Shown: positions 24,379-34,495, counted from the stretch's first letter. The stretch: 64,000 nt of DNA from Bacillus sp. RO3 (GCF_012911895.1 NZ_JAAXCV010000022.1:1-64000), one strand, 5' to 3'. Notes: a model not told the origin generated them from the letters alone. Numbers and translations are program-made.

Positions 24379-24390
24379 GGCGGTGTATAG

Positions 24391-24804
24391 ATGAGAGCAA
24401 AAGAATTTATTGATCACCTTTCTTCATTTGGGTATTCAGTTTTTCCAGATGCGAACATCATGCCTGAGCTAGAAGTCACCAGGGGACCAACGCTTTTCGT
24501 CATGGGTTCCGCGAGTTCATCAGCAGAACGAGATCTCCCCATTGAATACCCTTCTTTCCAAGTAATTGTAAAAGGGGAGAACTACAAGAATGATGTGCAT
24601 CAAATGGATAAAACTGAACAGTTAGCGAAGCAAGTTATTAATGACATTTCAACTGAAATTAAGGAAGTTATCGGTCAGAATATCGTCTATTACATTCGTG
24701 CAAATCAAAGTAATCCAATACCAATTGGTTTAGATGATCAATATAGACCAGTCTTTTCCACCAATTTCAGTTTAAAAGTCCAACCTATTAAAGAGGGGAG
24801 TTAA
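24391..24804 (+). CDS. Tail terminator/minor capsid protein
   Basis: A 137-residue protein placed between the gp10-like gene and the major tail gene. The sequence (RAKEFIDHLSSFGYSVF ... FSLKVQPIKEGS) fits the phage minor capsid/tail-completion class that caps the tail tube. Confidence 0.72.
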   Translation: MRAKEFIDHLSSFGYSVFPDANIMPELEVTRGPTLFVMGSASSSAERDLPIEYPSFQVIVKGENYKNDVHQMDKTEQLAKQVINDISTEIKEVIGQNIVYYIRANQSNPIPIGLDDQYRPVFSTNFSLKVQPIKEGS

Positions 24805-24809
24805 TTTAA

Positions 24810-25346
24810 ATGGCAGTAAATATTATTAATGTTCCGTTAGGGCCGGGGGAAGTTGAGTTCGGTAAAACTTCTCCAGAAGTTATCGATAAGACAAAGGGTG
24901 GTATAAATTTTAAAGCGAATCATACCAAAAAAGACATCACGATCGACCAGTTTGGCGATACGCCCGTTAAATCAGTATTAAAAGGAGGTACTTGTCAAGC
25001 TACAGTACCAATGGCTACTTATGAGTTGGACAAGTTATCCAAATTTATTCCTAATTCTAAATTCGGTAAGGACGAAACAGATCCACAGAATGTCAAGAAA
25101 CGGTTGAATGTATATGCAAATGCAGGATATGACCTTCTGCAGAAGGCTGATAAGCTAGTATTAAAGCCCCTTGATCCAGATGCTACACCCAACGATTACA
25201 TCACAATACCAAATGCTGTTCCAATGCCAGAGATTGATTGGACATATGACTCTGACAATGAACGAATTGCAATGGTCACATTTATCGGCTATCCAGATGC
25301 AGATGGGTTGCTTTACTTCTTAGGAGATGAAGCTGTAACAATCTAA
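24810..25346 (+). CDS. Major tail tube protein
   Basis: A 178-residue beta-rich protein in the tube position, directly before the tail assembly chaperone. N-terminus MAVNIINVPLGPGEVEFG and the closing FIGYPDADGLLYFLGD are typical of siphophage tube proteins of the TP901/SPP1 class. A strong terminator follows, consistent with high-copy expression. Confidence 0.85.
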   Translation: MAVNIINVPLGPGEVEFGKTSPEVIDKTKGGINFKANHTKKDITIDQFGDTPVKSVLKGGTCQATVPMATYELDKLSKFIPNSKFGKDETDPQNVKKRLNVYANAGYDLLQKADKLVLKPLDPDATPNDYITIPNAVPMPEIDWTYDSDNERIAMVTFIGYPDADGLLYFLGDEAVTI

Positions 25347-25370
25347 AGAGAGCGTAGGCTCTCTTTTTTT
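25347..25370 (+). terminator. Terminator after the tail tube gene
   Basis: AGAGAGC (25347-25353) and GCTCTCT (25358-25364) form a 7-bp stem with loop GTAG and a T7 run. Confidence 0.85.
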
Positions 25371-25380
25371 ATATGGAGGG

Positions 25381-25767
25381 ATGAATATGTTCAATAATTT
25401 TAAAAAGGCATTAATGAGTGAAAATGAAGTCTATCTTGGTGAAAAGAAAGTTCAAATCCGAAAAGTTACTCCTTTACTGTGGAAAGAGATGTTCGGCCTC
25501 CTCGATAAGCTCCCTGGGTTAGTCATGCAAGTAGTCCTTGCCCCCAAAAATGATTATTATCAAACCCTCCTCGTGGCACTTGATGTGGCATTTGATGAAG
25601 TATTAGAAGTCGTTTCTTTATTGTCAGGTATTGAGAAATCCTATTTAGAAGGAAATGCAGGCATTGATGAGATCGTTCTCTATTTGTCGAAGATGGCTAA
25701 GCATAACAATCTTGGAGAAACGGCAAAAAACTTGAAAAGCCTCCTGTCCAAAAACCAGGAGGCGTAG
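25381..25767 (+). CDS. Tail assembly chaperone, unshifted form (gpG-like)
   Basis: A 128-residue helical protein in the position of lambda gpG, between tail tube and tape measure genes. It coats the tape measure protein during tail assembly. Most ribosomes end at TAG 25765-25767; a fraction shift into the -1 frame upstream to make the longer form. The ATG (MNMFNNFKKALM) follows ATGGAGGG. Confidence 0.85.
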   Translation: MNMFNNFKKALMSENEVYLGEKKVQIRKVTPLLWKEMFGLLDKLPGLVMQVVLAPKNDYYQTLLVALDVAFDEVLEVVSLLSGIEKSYLEGNAGIDEIVLYLSKMAKHNNLGETAKNLKSLLSKNQEA

Positions 25768-26093
25768 ATCAAAAAATCACGATTGATGAGTTTCTATACC
25801 AGGCATCGCTTACCTTAAATATATCTCAAAAAACATTAGAAGAGACGTATTACATGAGTGATCTCCCCAGGATCTTAGAGGACAAAGCGATTGAAAAGAA
25901 CAAGCGAATTTTAGAGAAAATCATGATTCGATTAACAACTAACAATCGCTCATTTGATCAAGACCAATATAAAGAAGTCATGAATCAACTAATTAGGGGT
26001 TCTGGTATTGAAGAAGAAAATGAAAAATTTAACCGTCAAGCTTTTGAAAAGCTTAGATTTCTAACAAATATGGGTGCTAACAAGTCGAAATAG
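25381..26093 (+). CDS. Tail assembly chaperone, -1 frameshift product (gpGT-like)
   Basis: The first 117 codons are those of the short form. A -1 shift at A AAA AAC (25725-25731) continues reading from the C at 25731 through about 120 further residues to the stop at 26091-26093. The -1 frame is open across the whole overlap and continues into the ORF visible from ATG 25854 (MSDLPRILEDKAIEKNK), which has no ribosome site of its own. The fusion is about 237 residues. The T-part contacts the tail tube in lambda. Confidence 0.85.
25725..25763 (+). promoter_or_regulatory. Programmed -1 ribosomal frameshift element
   Basis: The slippery heptamer A AAA AAC lies at 25725-25731 in the right phase (codons gcA AAA AAC). 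After a 7-base spacer comes a perfect 8-bp stem, GCCTCCTG (25739-25746) with CAGGAGGC (25756-25763). Heptamer, spacer and stem all match the standard design. Confidence 0.88.
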
Positions 26094-26108
26094 AAAGGAG
26101 GAACGCAT

Positions 26109-28889
26109 GTGGCAACTAAAAGTATTGGGGAACTGCGCGGTAGGTTGAGCATGGAAAGCCGTCAGTTTAGTGATGGAATGAGAGATGCAAGAAGAGCACT
26201 CGAGGAAACAAGAAGCTCTACTATGCGTGCTCGTGAAAGTTTTAACCGGATGCAGACGGCCATGTTTGCGGTAGCTGCGGCTGTTGGAACCGGATTGGGT
26301 GCCTCGATAAATGTGGCACGAAACTTCGAGGAAGCCATGAGCCGTGTTAAAGCGATCAGCGGAGCCACAGGTGCAGAGTTTGATGCACTTAAAGCGAAAG
26401 CTAAGGAGCTTGGAGAAACCACTCAATTTTCAGCATCTGAAGCGGCTCAGGGGATGGAATATCTCTCTATGGCAGGTTTCAAGGTAAATGACATTATCGG
26501 AGCGATGCCCTCAGTATTAAATCTCGCGGCAGCGGCCAAAGTTGATCTTGGTCGATCAGCAGATATTGTTTCTAATATTATGACCGGTTTTGGTATTAAA
26601 GCAGAGGACGCAAGCGGAGCGGTAGATGTGCTTGTAAAGACCATGACAACAGCAAACACTGATCTGCCTCAACTTGGGGATGCAATGAAATATGTGGCTC
26701 CAGTAGCGTCATCTTTAGGAATTTCAATTGAAGAAACTGCAGCAGCTGTCGCGAAGATGAGCGATGCTGGTATCCAAGGATCTATGGCTGGTACAGCGTT
26801 GCGTGCGGCTCTCCTTTCTCTTTCGAATCCAGTCGGACAAGCTGAAAAAGCAATGGAACGATTAAACATTGAAGTATTAACGGCTGATGGGCAAATGAAA
26901 CCCCTTCCTCAATTAATTGGTCATATCGCAGAGAAAATGGAAGGGATGACTGATGCTCAAAGGACTGCAACGGCAGCACAATTAGTAGGAACTGAAGCGG
27001 CTTCAGGTTTTGTTGCATTACTTGGCATCGGTGAGGAAGCTTTGCAGGACTATACGGAGACATTAGAAAACTCTGGCGGAGTGGCTGAAAAGGTTGCCAA
27101 AACTCAAATGGATAACCTGAATGGCTCATTAAAAGAGCTTCAATCAGCTGCTGAAGGTTTAGGGATTGAAATAGGTGAGGAATTACTACCTATCCTTACT
27201 GAACTCGTGAAGTATGGGATAGATGTAGTACGTATGGTTCAAGAAATGGACTCGGCAACTTTACAGGCGAATATTGCCTTTGTAGGTACTACAGCTGCCC
27301 TTGGAGCAATCATTACCACACTACTCAAATTAGGAGTAGCAACCAAAGGGCTATTTGTTTCATTAGGACCTGCAGGGTGGCTTATTGCGGGCTTGTCATT
27401 ACTAGGGGGAGCGATAGTTAGTGCAAGTGTTTATCAAAGAGAATTCAATGAAGTGAACCTGGAAAGCGTAAACGCTCTTCAAGAGCAGAAAGATAAACTG
27501 AATGCGAATATCATCGAATACGAATTATTAAACAGTAAATCACGATTAACGAATGACGAACTAGCAAGGTTTGTTGATATTAATTCAGAAATATCGAAGA
27601 CAGCAAATCCGGATATTATTGCTCAATTAAAAGATCAACAGCAATTTTTATATGAAAAATCTGGATTAACAAATGAAGAGTTAGATCGGATGGTTGCTCT
27701 TAATGGAGACATCGTTGCGGCTGTTCCTGAATCGAATACGGTGCTTACTGAGCAGGGAAATATTCTGCTTGAAAATACAGATGCAGCAAGAGCCTTCAAT
27801 GCAGAGCAAGTTGAGATGATAAGACTTGAGCTTGAAGCAAAGAGAACAAAGCTGGAAGCCAATATGGAGCAATTGTTGCGAGATGAAGAGAATGCTCAAA
27901 AAGACATCAACGCTGCTAAAGAAAGAATGATCGAGTTAGACAAAATGGAACAGGAACAAATTATCCTAATCGGTCAACTTGAAGCTGACTTGGCCGCGGT
28001 CAAAGAAAGAGGAGACACCTTAGAAATTGATCGATTAAACAATACGCTTTCCCTCCACGAAAATAAATTGTCTAGTATCAATAAACAACAAGCGGAACAA
28101 GCACAATTGGTTCTTGAAAAAGCAAAAGAAGTAGATAAGATTCAAGAAGAAATTGGGAAATTGGATATTGTGAAGCAACAAATGGTCGAAATCGAACTTA
28201 AACAAGCAGGCATAAATGCCAAAAAGGGAGAAGAGATGAGAACGCTCGAGAGTGAACTATCTACCCTTTATAAACAGAAAAACGAGATGGACAGGATAAA
28301 GGATTCGGCAACTCGAAATACTGCTGAATACCGTCAAGCCAAAGCGGAAATCGAGACGAAAATCGCTAAGTTAGAAGGAGTTCGCTACAAAATTGCTGAG
28401 ATCATTGGAGTTGCAGACACGCTAAATACACGATTAGGGGCAGATATTACAAAGCGTGTTTTCATCCAAGAATATGGAGCGAGGAATTACTCTCAAGCAA
28501 GAAGGGCTGCGGAGTCTTTAGGAGTTGATACAAGCAGGCACAACGGTGGTCCCTTACCTAGATTACATGTTGGCGGACTGGCTTCTCAATTAGCTTCTGC
28601 ACCTTCTCATAATGAAATTGACGTAAGACTCCTTCGGAATGAAACGGTATTAACAGAAGCTCAGCAGGCTAATCTGTTTAAAATGATCGATGCGGGGATG
28701 TCTCCTGGTGCTGATCCAGCCATTCGAGAAATGGCTATGGAGGTTATAAAAATTCTATCGAGTATTAACCAAAACATTAAAGGTCAAAGTGGGAATGTAT
28801 ACTTTGACACCAGGGAAGTAGGTAAGGTTTTAGAGCCTGTTATTAGCGAATTCCAAAGGTACAACACACAGGACAAAAAAGCATTTTAA
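26109..28889 (+). CDS. Tail tape measure protein (TP901 type)
   Basis: A 926-residue protein. The N-terminal region has the TP901 tape-measure domain (ARNFEEAMSRVKAISGATG; ETTQFSASEAAQGMEYLSMAGF; SDAGIQGSMAGTALRAALL), a hydrophobic segment near residues 390-440, and a long coiled-coil C-terminal half. At the usual rise per residue it predicts a tail of roughly 130-140 nm. GTG start 8 bases after AAAGGAGG. No lysozyme or peptidase domain is visible in it. Confidence 0.93.
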   Translation: MATKSIGELRGRLSMESRQFSDGMRDARRALEETRSSTMRARESFNRMQTAMFAVAAAVGTGLGASINVARNFEEAMSRVKAISGATGAEFDALKAKAKELGETTQFSASEAAQGMEYLSMAGFKVNDIIGAMPSVLNLAAAAKVDLGRSADIVSNIMTGFGIKAEDASGAVDVLVKTMTTANTDLPQLGDAMKYVAPVASSLGISIEETAAAVAKMSDAGIQGSMAGTALRAALLSLSNPVGQAEKAMERLNIEVLTADGQMKPLPQLIGHIAEKMEGMTDAQRTATAAQLVGTEAASGFVALLGIGEEALQDYTETLENSGGVAEKVAKTQMDNLNGSLKELQSAAEGLGIEIGEELLPILTELVKYGIDVVRMVQEMDSATLQANIAFVGTTAALGAIITTLLKLGVATKGLFVSLGPAGWLIAGLSLLGGAIVSASVYQREFNEVNLESVNALQEQKDKLNANIIEYELLNSKSRLTNDELARFVDINSEISKTANPDIIAQLKDQQQFLYEKSGLTNEELDRMVALNGDIVAAVPESNTVLTEQGNILLENTDAARAFNAEQVEMIRLELEAKRTKLEANMEQLLRDEENAQKDINAAKERMIELDKMEQEQIILIGQLEADLAAVKERGDTLEIDRLNNTLSLHENKLSSINKQQAEQAQLVLEKAKEVDKIQEEIGKLDIVKQQMVEIELKQAGINAKKGEEMRTLESELSTLYKQKNEMDRIKDSATRNTAEYRQAKAEIETKIAKLEGVRYKIAEIIGVADTLNTRLGADITKRVFIQEYGARNYSQARRAAESLGVDTSRHNGGPLPRLHVGGLASQLASAPSHNEIDVRLLRNETVLTEAQQANLFKMIDAGMSPGADPAIREMAMEVIKILSSINQNIKGQSGNVYFDTREVGKVLEPVISEFQRYNTQDKKAF

Positions 28890-28901
28890 GGGGGGGGCAA
28901 G

Positions 28902-30317
28902 TTGAGATATAAAGACATACGCAAAGACTTTGTGATGGTAACTTATGTAGAGCGCGAGTATTGGCCAAATGTCACAAATAGCTTACTTGAGTTCCCTGGT
29001 GGTGTTGGAGCCAAACTTAAATCAAGTACCAAAGGGGTACGAATGATCAAAGTCGGACTTGAGGTCCAAGGTAGCAGTAGAGAGGACTTGCTTCTTAAAA
29101 TGGAAGAGCTCGCTGATTGGTTAGTAAGTGACACTGAAGAAGAAGAATTGATTTTAGATGACGAACCCAATCGAACTTACTTCGCCAAAGTGGATGGTAG
29201 CTTTAAACCGACAGACGAGAATTGGACGGAGCTCGAAGGGGAAGTTACTTTCTTATGTCTTGATCCGTATAAATACGGTCAGATTTTCACCAGGACATAT
29301 GAAGATGTGTCGAAACCAATTGCTATTCAAAATTTAGGATCTGCCGAAACGCCTCCAATATTCAAAATTACTTTGAGTGGTCCGACCACATTTCTCGATA
29401 TCATCGGTGAAAATGATTACATGAGAATTGGTCAACCGTATTCTGTAGATCAAACGCCATTTAAAAAGTACGAAAGAATATGGTCTGTTGACGGTCTTAC
29501 CATGACTGGGTGGGGATCAGCAGGATATACACCAGATGGCGGGAATAACTCTGGAACAATGAGTGTCAAAAATGGCAACTTTTACGCCTCTGATTACGGA
29601 AATGGCGCGAGTTGGCATGGGCCAGCAGTCGCTCAATCCATCGGCGCTGTAATTAGCGATTATAAAGTGACTGCCTATTTACATGTGGATGCAAATCCGT
29701 CCCAACGAGCACGGTCAGAAGTCTATTTGCTTGATCAAGCAAGTAATATTATAGGCAAACTGGCAGCGGTAATGAGGAAGTCTACTGGTGAAGTCGAGAT
29801 TGAAATTAATATAAGGAATGGACCAAATTCAAAGTACATTTTATCCAAGGATTGGCTATATCGAGACTTTTTTGGATATGTCGATATTATCAAGGAGGGC
29901 ACAAACTTTACTGTCTATATAGCGCAGCAAGGGAACAATAATGGGATTTATACAAGGTACAAAGAAGATGACTCATTTCCTGATAATAACAATGAGTTTC
30001 AGACTCCGTTGGCTGCTATAGGGATGCATCTTGCCACACACAGTTCATATGAGCCTCCATCAACTAACTTTATCAGGCGTATCGATGTAGAAAGAATCAA
30101 CCAACAGCCTGAAGGTGTTGAATATATCGGCGATGCTGGTGACATTTTCGAGTTTAATCATAAAAATAAGAAAATTTATAAGAATGGTGATCTTTTTCCA
30201 AAAAAGGATTTTGGTTCACGCTTTTTTGATTTTGAAAAGGGTCCCAATAAGTATGTCGTTTATCCTCCAAACGTAGTTGATCAATTACAGATAGAGTGGA
30301 GGGAAAGGTACAAATGA
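28902..30317 (+). CDS. Distal tail protein (Dit), evolved form with inserted domain
   Basis: A 471-residue Dit. The N-terminal hub domain runs to about residue 150 (VMVTYVEREYWPNVTN; VEVQGSSREDLLLKMEEL-like segment; VTFLCLDPYKYG). Residues about 185-400 form a beta-rich insert with GNGASWHGPAVAQ and IRNGPNSKYIL that looks like a carbohydrate-binding jelly-roll. The C-terminal part returns to the Dit core (GDIFEFNHKNKKIYKNGDLF). Plain Dit proteins are roughly half this length, so this is an evolved Dit that probably aids host cell-wall binding. TTG start after a G-rich ribosome site. Confidence 0.82.
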   Translation: MRYKDIRKDFVMVTYVEREYWPNVTNSLLEFPGGVGAKLKSSTKGVRMIKVGLEVQGSSREDLLLKMEELADWLVSDTEEEELILDDEPNRTYFAKVDGSFKPTDENWTELEGEVTFLCLDPYKYGQIFTRTYEDVSKPIAIQNLGSAETPPIFKITLSGPTTFLDIIGENDYMRIGQPYSVDQTPFKKYERIWSVDGLTMTGWGSAGYTPDGGNNSGTMSVKNGNFYASDYGNGASWHGPAVAQSIGAVISDYKVTAYLHVDANPSQRARSEVYLLDQASNIIGKLAAVMRKSTGEVEIEINIRNGPNSKYILSKDWLYRDFFGYVDIIKEGTNFTVYIAQQGNNNGIYTRYKEDDSFPDNNNEFQTPLAAIGMHLATHSSYEPPSTNFIRRIDVERINQQPEGVEYIGDAGDIFEFNHKNKKIYKNGDLFPKKDFGSRFFDFEKGPNKYVVYPPNVVDQLQIEWRERYK

Positions 30318-32152
30318 TTATTAATATCTTGCATCACCAAAGAGACGAAATTATTGGGTGGGTCTCTGAGGTGTATACCGATACTCACAAACACTCCATC
30401 ACCAATAAAGAGACTTATTACTTTGAAGCTCCTTCACAAATGGGGGATATGGACAAAATAGCTAAAAGGAATCGTCTCTTAATTAAAGGTGAAGACGGTG
30501 AGTTTAGAGAGTTCATTGTCCATCGCACAGTTGACGAAACGACGAAGGGCGTTAAAGAAGTTTCTTCGAGAGGATCTTTTGTAGACCTAAACAAGCTCAA
30601 ATGGATTGTGGGTCAGGTTCGAGATGGCGAGACCGTAAAAAGTGCTGCAGAATACGTGTTGCTTGGTTTACCATGGAAAATTGGCATTACAGAGTATAGT
30701 GGGATTAGAAAATGGACAATTGATAAACACATCGGTGCCTATGATGCTCTAAAGGAAATCGCTTCCTTGTTTGAATGCGAACTTCGTTTTCGGGTCACCG
30801 TAAGTGGATACAAAATAACCGGACGGTACGTGGACTTCCTTAAGAAACAGGGGGCAAATCGTAACGAAGAGGTTGTATTCGGCGAGGATCTCTTAAGTCT
30901 CAAACGTATTGTTGACACAGACAATCTCATTACTGCCTTGAAGTGTATAGGTCCAGAGCGAGACGATGGATCTCGCTTGGAGGTTACAGTTACTGACGAT
31001 GCTGCTTACCAGAATTGGAACTATAAAGGCTACCATTTGGTGGGGATGTACGAACCCAAGACCTCAAATCCTGATATTACAGAAGAAGAACTGGAAGAGT
31101 TAGGTGAAGCAGAGCTTAAAAAGCGAATTAGCGCGGCTGTTGATTACGAAATTGAAGCGTCAGCTCTTGAAGGCATTAAACGTTTAGGAGATACGCTCAA
31201 AATAAAGGATGAACACTTCAACCCTCCGATCTACTTGGAATCGAGGGTTATTTATGTTGAGCGCTCCATTTTCGATAAAAGTAAGAAAACACTCCGGCTA
31301 GGAGAAGTAATTGAATTCACCGAGGAAGAAGTATTCAAGGACTGGAAATATATGCAGTCGCTATATGGATTTAAGCAAATAAAATCACCTACCCCTCCAG
31401 TAGGAAGATCGAATATCGAATGGGTGCAAACGGGTGCAGCACAGGGGATAGGGGTTTCTCATTATTGGGACACACTTGATGAGGTTTGGAGGAAGACAAC
31501 ACCAACTGATGCACCTGAAGTAAATTCATACTCTCAATCGGACATTGATACAAAAGATACAGATGCCTATCAGGGAGCTACCATATATACTGACCAAAAA
31601 TTTGTGAACGATCCTTTACTCAGCAACGTTGAAGTGACACTTAATGGGAATATTCTTCCTAAGAACGGCAAGAAAATAACTACTCAACGTTTATCTGACA
31701 GTGATACACCATTAGAAGGAAACTTCATCAATGTTGAAGGAGGCAAGTTAATCAGTTATAAAAATGGTTCAGCACGTACCTTGTTGAATATGAGAGACAC
31801 TATCCCTAAAATCATGGACGGCAACAAACGGTATGGCGGAATTGAACCGGAAGCATACGGAAAGATGTTCTGTTATAGAAAAGAGTTTCTTATTCCAAGT
31901 GCGGGTCATCAATTGGGTGATGTTTATTCATATACAGTCATGATTCCTGATTATACTCTTGTGGGGATTGGTGATGTGTTGGATTTCCAAATCACAACTG
32001 AAAGTGTACGTTTTAGAGCGAATCTAAAGCAAAATTCATTTGTGACTGATGGAGTGGATCTAATGAGTTTTGATATAGAATTAACTCCTGAAGTTTCAAT
32101 CAGCGGTCCATTCACTGTACCGGTTTATATGACTATCATTGGTACAAGGTAG
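30314..32152 (+). CDS. Tail-associated protein Tal (prophage endopeptidase tail family)
   Basis: A 612-residue protein of the phage minor structural/Tal family. The N-terminal gp27-like hub domain shows YYFEAPSQMGDMDKIAKRN and WTIDKHIGAYDALKEIA; the KDEHFNPPIYLESRVI segment and the following region match the Prophage_tail domain. It forms the baseplate hub tip. No clear catalytic peptidase domain is seen at the C-terminus. ATGA overlap with dit. Confidence 0.85.
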   Translation: MIINILHHQRDEIIGWVSEVYTDTHKHSITNKETYYFEAPSQMGDMDKIAKRNRLLIKGEDGEFREFIVHRTVDETTKGVKEVSSRGSFVDLNKLKWIVGQVRDGETVKSAAEYVLLGLPWKIGITEYSGIRKWTIDKHIGAYDALKEIASLFECELRFRVTVSGYKITGRYVDFLKKQGANRNEEVVFGEDLLSLKRIVDTDNLITALKCIGPERDDGSRLEVTVTDDAAYQNWNYKGYHLVGMYEPKTSNPDITEEELEELGEAELKKRISAAVDYEIEASALEGIKRLGDTLKIKDEHFNPPIYLESRVIYVERSIFDKSKKTLRLGEVIEFTEEEVFKDWKYMQSLYGFKQIKSPTPPVGRSNIEWVQTGAAQGIGVSHYWDTLDEVWRKTTPTDAPEVNSYSQSDIDTKDTDAYQGATIYTDQKFVNDPLLSNVEVTLNGNILPKNGKKITTQRLSDSDTPLEGNFINVEGGKLISYKNGSARTLLNMRDTIPKIMDGNKRYGGIEPEAYGKMFCYRKEFLIPSAGHQLGDVYSYTVMIPDYTLVGIGDVLDFQITTESVRFRANLKQNSFVTDGVDLMSFDIELTPEVSISGPFTVPVYMTIIGTR

Positions 32153-32164
32153 GAGGAGGAAAAT

Positions 32165-32401
32165 TTGATTAAATATGAAGTATTAGACGAGCAAGAGCCT
32201 ATCAAAAATGACGTGGAAAAGTTTTTATGTATCAAGGTTAGATACTATAACGATGAAGGCACTATCAACCTAACAGGAGTATGTGAAGTGGCGGTTGATG
32301 CTACAAATGAACAAATTGAAGCAGCTATTGCCAATAGGTATGCTGAGATTTCGCCAGTTGAGCCTCGCCAATACAATAGAGAAGGTGTAATAGGAGGGTG
32401 A
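32165..32401 (+). CDS. Small baseplate-region protein, 78 aa
   Basis: TTG start after GGAGGAGG. A beta-rich protein (MIKYEVLDEQEPIKN ... EPRQYNREGV) between the tal and receptor-binding genes. No family is recognised; small ORFs in this place are often baseplate or XkdX-like components. Confidence 0.5.
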   Translation: MIKYEVLDEQEPIKNDVEKFLCIKVRYYNDEGTINLTGVCEVAVDATNEQIEAAIANRYAEISPVEPRQYNREGVIGG

Positions 32402-32407
32402 TGACTA

Positions 32408-34483
32408 ATGAGATTAGACAAGCTCCATAATTTTTCTGGGATCAAGCAAGGCGACACCAAAAGGAAATTTCAGTTGCAAGCTTTAGACGACAATGAATCA
32501 CCCTTAAGTTTATCTGGGTACAGTAGTGTGAAAGTAGTAATTGGAAATGACAAGGGGAAAATATTAGAGATTACACCAACACTCGAATCAGAAACGGGTG
32601 TTTTTTCTTTTTCCTTTAGTGAAAATGATTTTACTGGCAATGGAGAAATGCAACTGGAACTACACCTTAAGGACTCGGGTGGAAAGTTAAGCATATTGCC
32701 TGAAAGAGGATACTATAAATTTAAGATTGAAAAGAGTATCGATACCATCCAAGGAACCGTTTCAAGTTACACGTTAACTTATTTCCTTGGAGAAGTGGAA
32801 AAAAAGAAAAATCAATTGCAATCAATTGCTGACCAGGCTGTTCAGACAGCTAATACAGCAGACGGCAAAGCAAATAGCGCGGTCGAAACAGCAAACAACG
32901 CTGAAACCACTGCAAACAGTGTCCAGGAACAGTTTAATCAGGTTGTGATTGATGGGGATTCTTCTGTTGAAGCAGCGCAAGCGAGGGTAAAAGCAGATGG
33001 CACTTCCTTCTCAACATTGAAGAACAGACTCGATACCAGTGATGAACTCTTGGCTGAAACTGTGAACTCAGTCGGAGAAAGTATTGAAGGCTTCACAAGT
33101 CTAAAAAATGCAGCCGATACAGTCGGAAGTAATAAAAAAGATATTGTTATCTCAAAACCCATAACGATTAATGAAAATACGACCATTCCGGAGAATGTAA
33201 CCTTAAAATTCACTAGGGAAGGATTAATTACAGTACCTACTGGATTGACGTTGACAATTAACGGATATATTCAAGCAGGAATACATCAGATATTTGATGC
33301 GCAAGGAACAATTGACGGTTTACCGAAGATATGGAAATTGTATCCTGAATGGTTTGGTGCTATGAGTAGTTCATCATCAGCTCCCGTTGATGTGACAACT
33401 CAATTTAATATGGCTTTGAATACTGCTCAAAAATGGGGCTATAAAACAGTCCGAATGATTGAAAATAGAGGACATACTTTAAAAGCTTATCATGTAAAGA
33501 CCTTGTTTATTCGAGCAGAAGTAATGTTAGAAGGGTTAACGAGAGATCGTTCAGCCATTAGACAACTAACAGGAGAGACTGGGCCTGTTATAACAGATGA
33601 TCCCCTCACAGGTGCAAAAGCTATAAGATTAGAAAGATTTAGAATTGATAAAAACAATAATCAGGGCGATGGTATTGTTTTAGGTTTTAATCCTGCTTTT
33701 GTGTGGGGAGTCGAAGGAAGGATAGAAAGTGTTTATGTAGAAAATTGTCCAAATGGTATTGCTTTTAAAGTGAAAAGTTCAGTCACTTCAATGAACGATG
33801 TTATTGCTATAAATTCGAAGATCGGTTTCCATTTTGAGGGTGGTTCTTGTTCAGTTGGGAGTATTATTGGTGATGAGTGTGATACATTTATCCAGTTTAA
33901 AGGCTCCTCAAATAAAATTGCTCATGCGCATTATGAAGGGTTAAGTAGTAGTGTTATAAAGTTTTTATTGGATTCCAAAGAAAATGTAATAGGTCATTTA
34001 TCTATCTTAATGGGAACAAATCCATACACAGATGTGATTCTATTTGAAACCACTACACAACGAAATGGAATACAACACTTAAATTTACAAAACTTTAGCA
34101 CCGCTAGTTTTACTAATGTCGTGAATGATTTAACTTCTAATTATCGTACAACGCAAAATATCACAACATATGTGCAAGGAAAAACACTACCTTTACAGAA
34201 TGTAACGGATACCGAATTGGGCACATATGGAAGTTTCAATGTTAACGGTCAAACTGGTGAAATTATTTATGTTTTTACTGGAACAAGAGCTGATTGTTAT
34301 TTCGTAATACCGCAACCAGTAACAGCCGGCTTAAAAATAACTATTATTAATAAATCAGCTAATCCGATAAAAGCACAAAATGTAACTGGTGGAACAGTAT
34401 TTTATGGTGTTGACACTTTTGTGAGCATTCCATCTAAATCCAGCAAAACGTTTATTAGCGATGGACAACATTGGTTATATTAA
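32408..34483 (+). CDS. Baseplate upper protein / tail spike, receptor-binding protein
   Basis: A 691-residue protein. Residues 1-115 match a BppU N-terminal domain (QGDTKRKFQLQALDDNE ... YYKFKIE). Residues about 130-180 form a heptad trimerisation stalk (QTANTADGKANSAVETANN). From about residue 230 onward it is a right-handed beta-helix type spike with the WKLYPEWFGAM neck motif common in phage depolymerase spikes. Local AT content rises toward the 3' end, suggesting that the receptor-binding part was acquired or diverges fast. No catalytic residues can be named. Confidence 0.8.
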   Translation: MRLDKLHNFSGIKQGDTKRKFQLQALDDNESPLSLSGYSSVKVVIGNDKGKILEITPTLESETGVFSFSFSENDFTGNGEMQLELHLKDSGGKLSILPERGYYKFKIEKSIDTIQGTVSSYTLTYFLGEVEKKKNQLQSIADQAVQTANTADGKANSAVETANNAETTANSVQEQFNQVVIDGDSSVEAAQARVKADGTSFSTLKNRLDTSDELLAETVNSVGESIEGFTSLKNAADTVGSNKKDIVISKPITINENTTIPENVTLKFTREGLITVPTGLTLTINGYIQAGIHQIFDAQGTIDGLPKIWKLYPEWFGAMSSSSSAPVDVTTQFNMALNTAQKWGYKTVRMIENRGHTLKAYHVKTLFIRAEVMLEGLTRDRSAIRQLTGETGPVITDDPLTGAKAIRLERFRIDKNNNQGDGIVLGFNPAFVWGVEGRIESVYVENCPNGIAFKVKSSVTSMNDVIAINSKIGFHFEGGSCSVGSIIGDECDTFIQFKGSSNKIAHAHYEGLSSSVIKFLLDSKENVIGHLSILMGTNPYTDVILFETTTQRNGIQHLNLQNFSTASFTNVVNDLTSNYRTTQNITTYVQGKTLPLQNVTDTELGTYGSFNVNGQTGEIIYVFTGTRADCYFVIPQPVTAGLKITIINKSANPIKAQNVTGGTVFYGVDTFVSIPSKSSKTFISDGQHWLY

Positions 34484-34495
34484 ACATTACAATTT

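Noticed and set aside
25854-26093. Separate tail gene starting at ATG 25854
   Set aside because: It has no ribosome site and is the -1 frame continuation of the tail chaperone.
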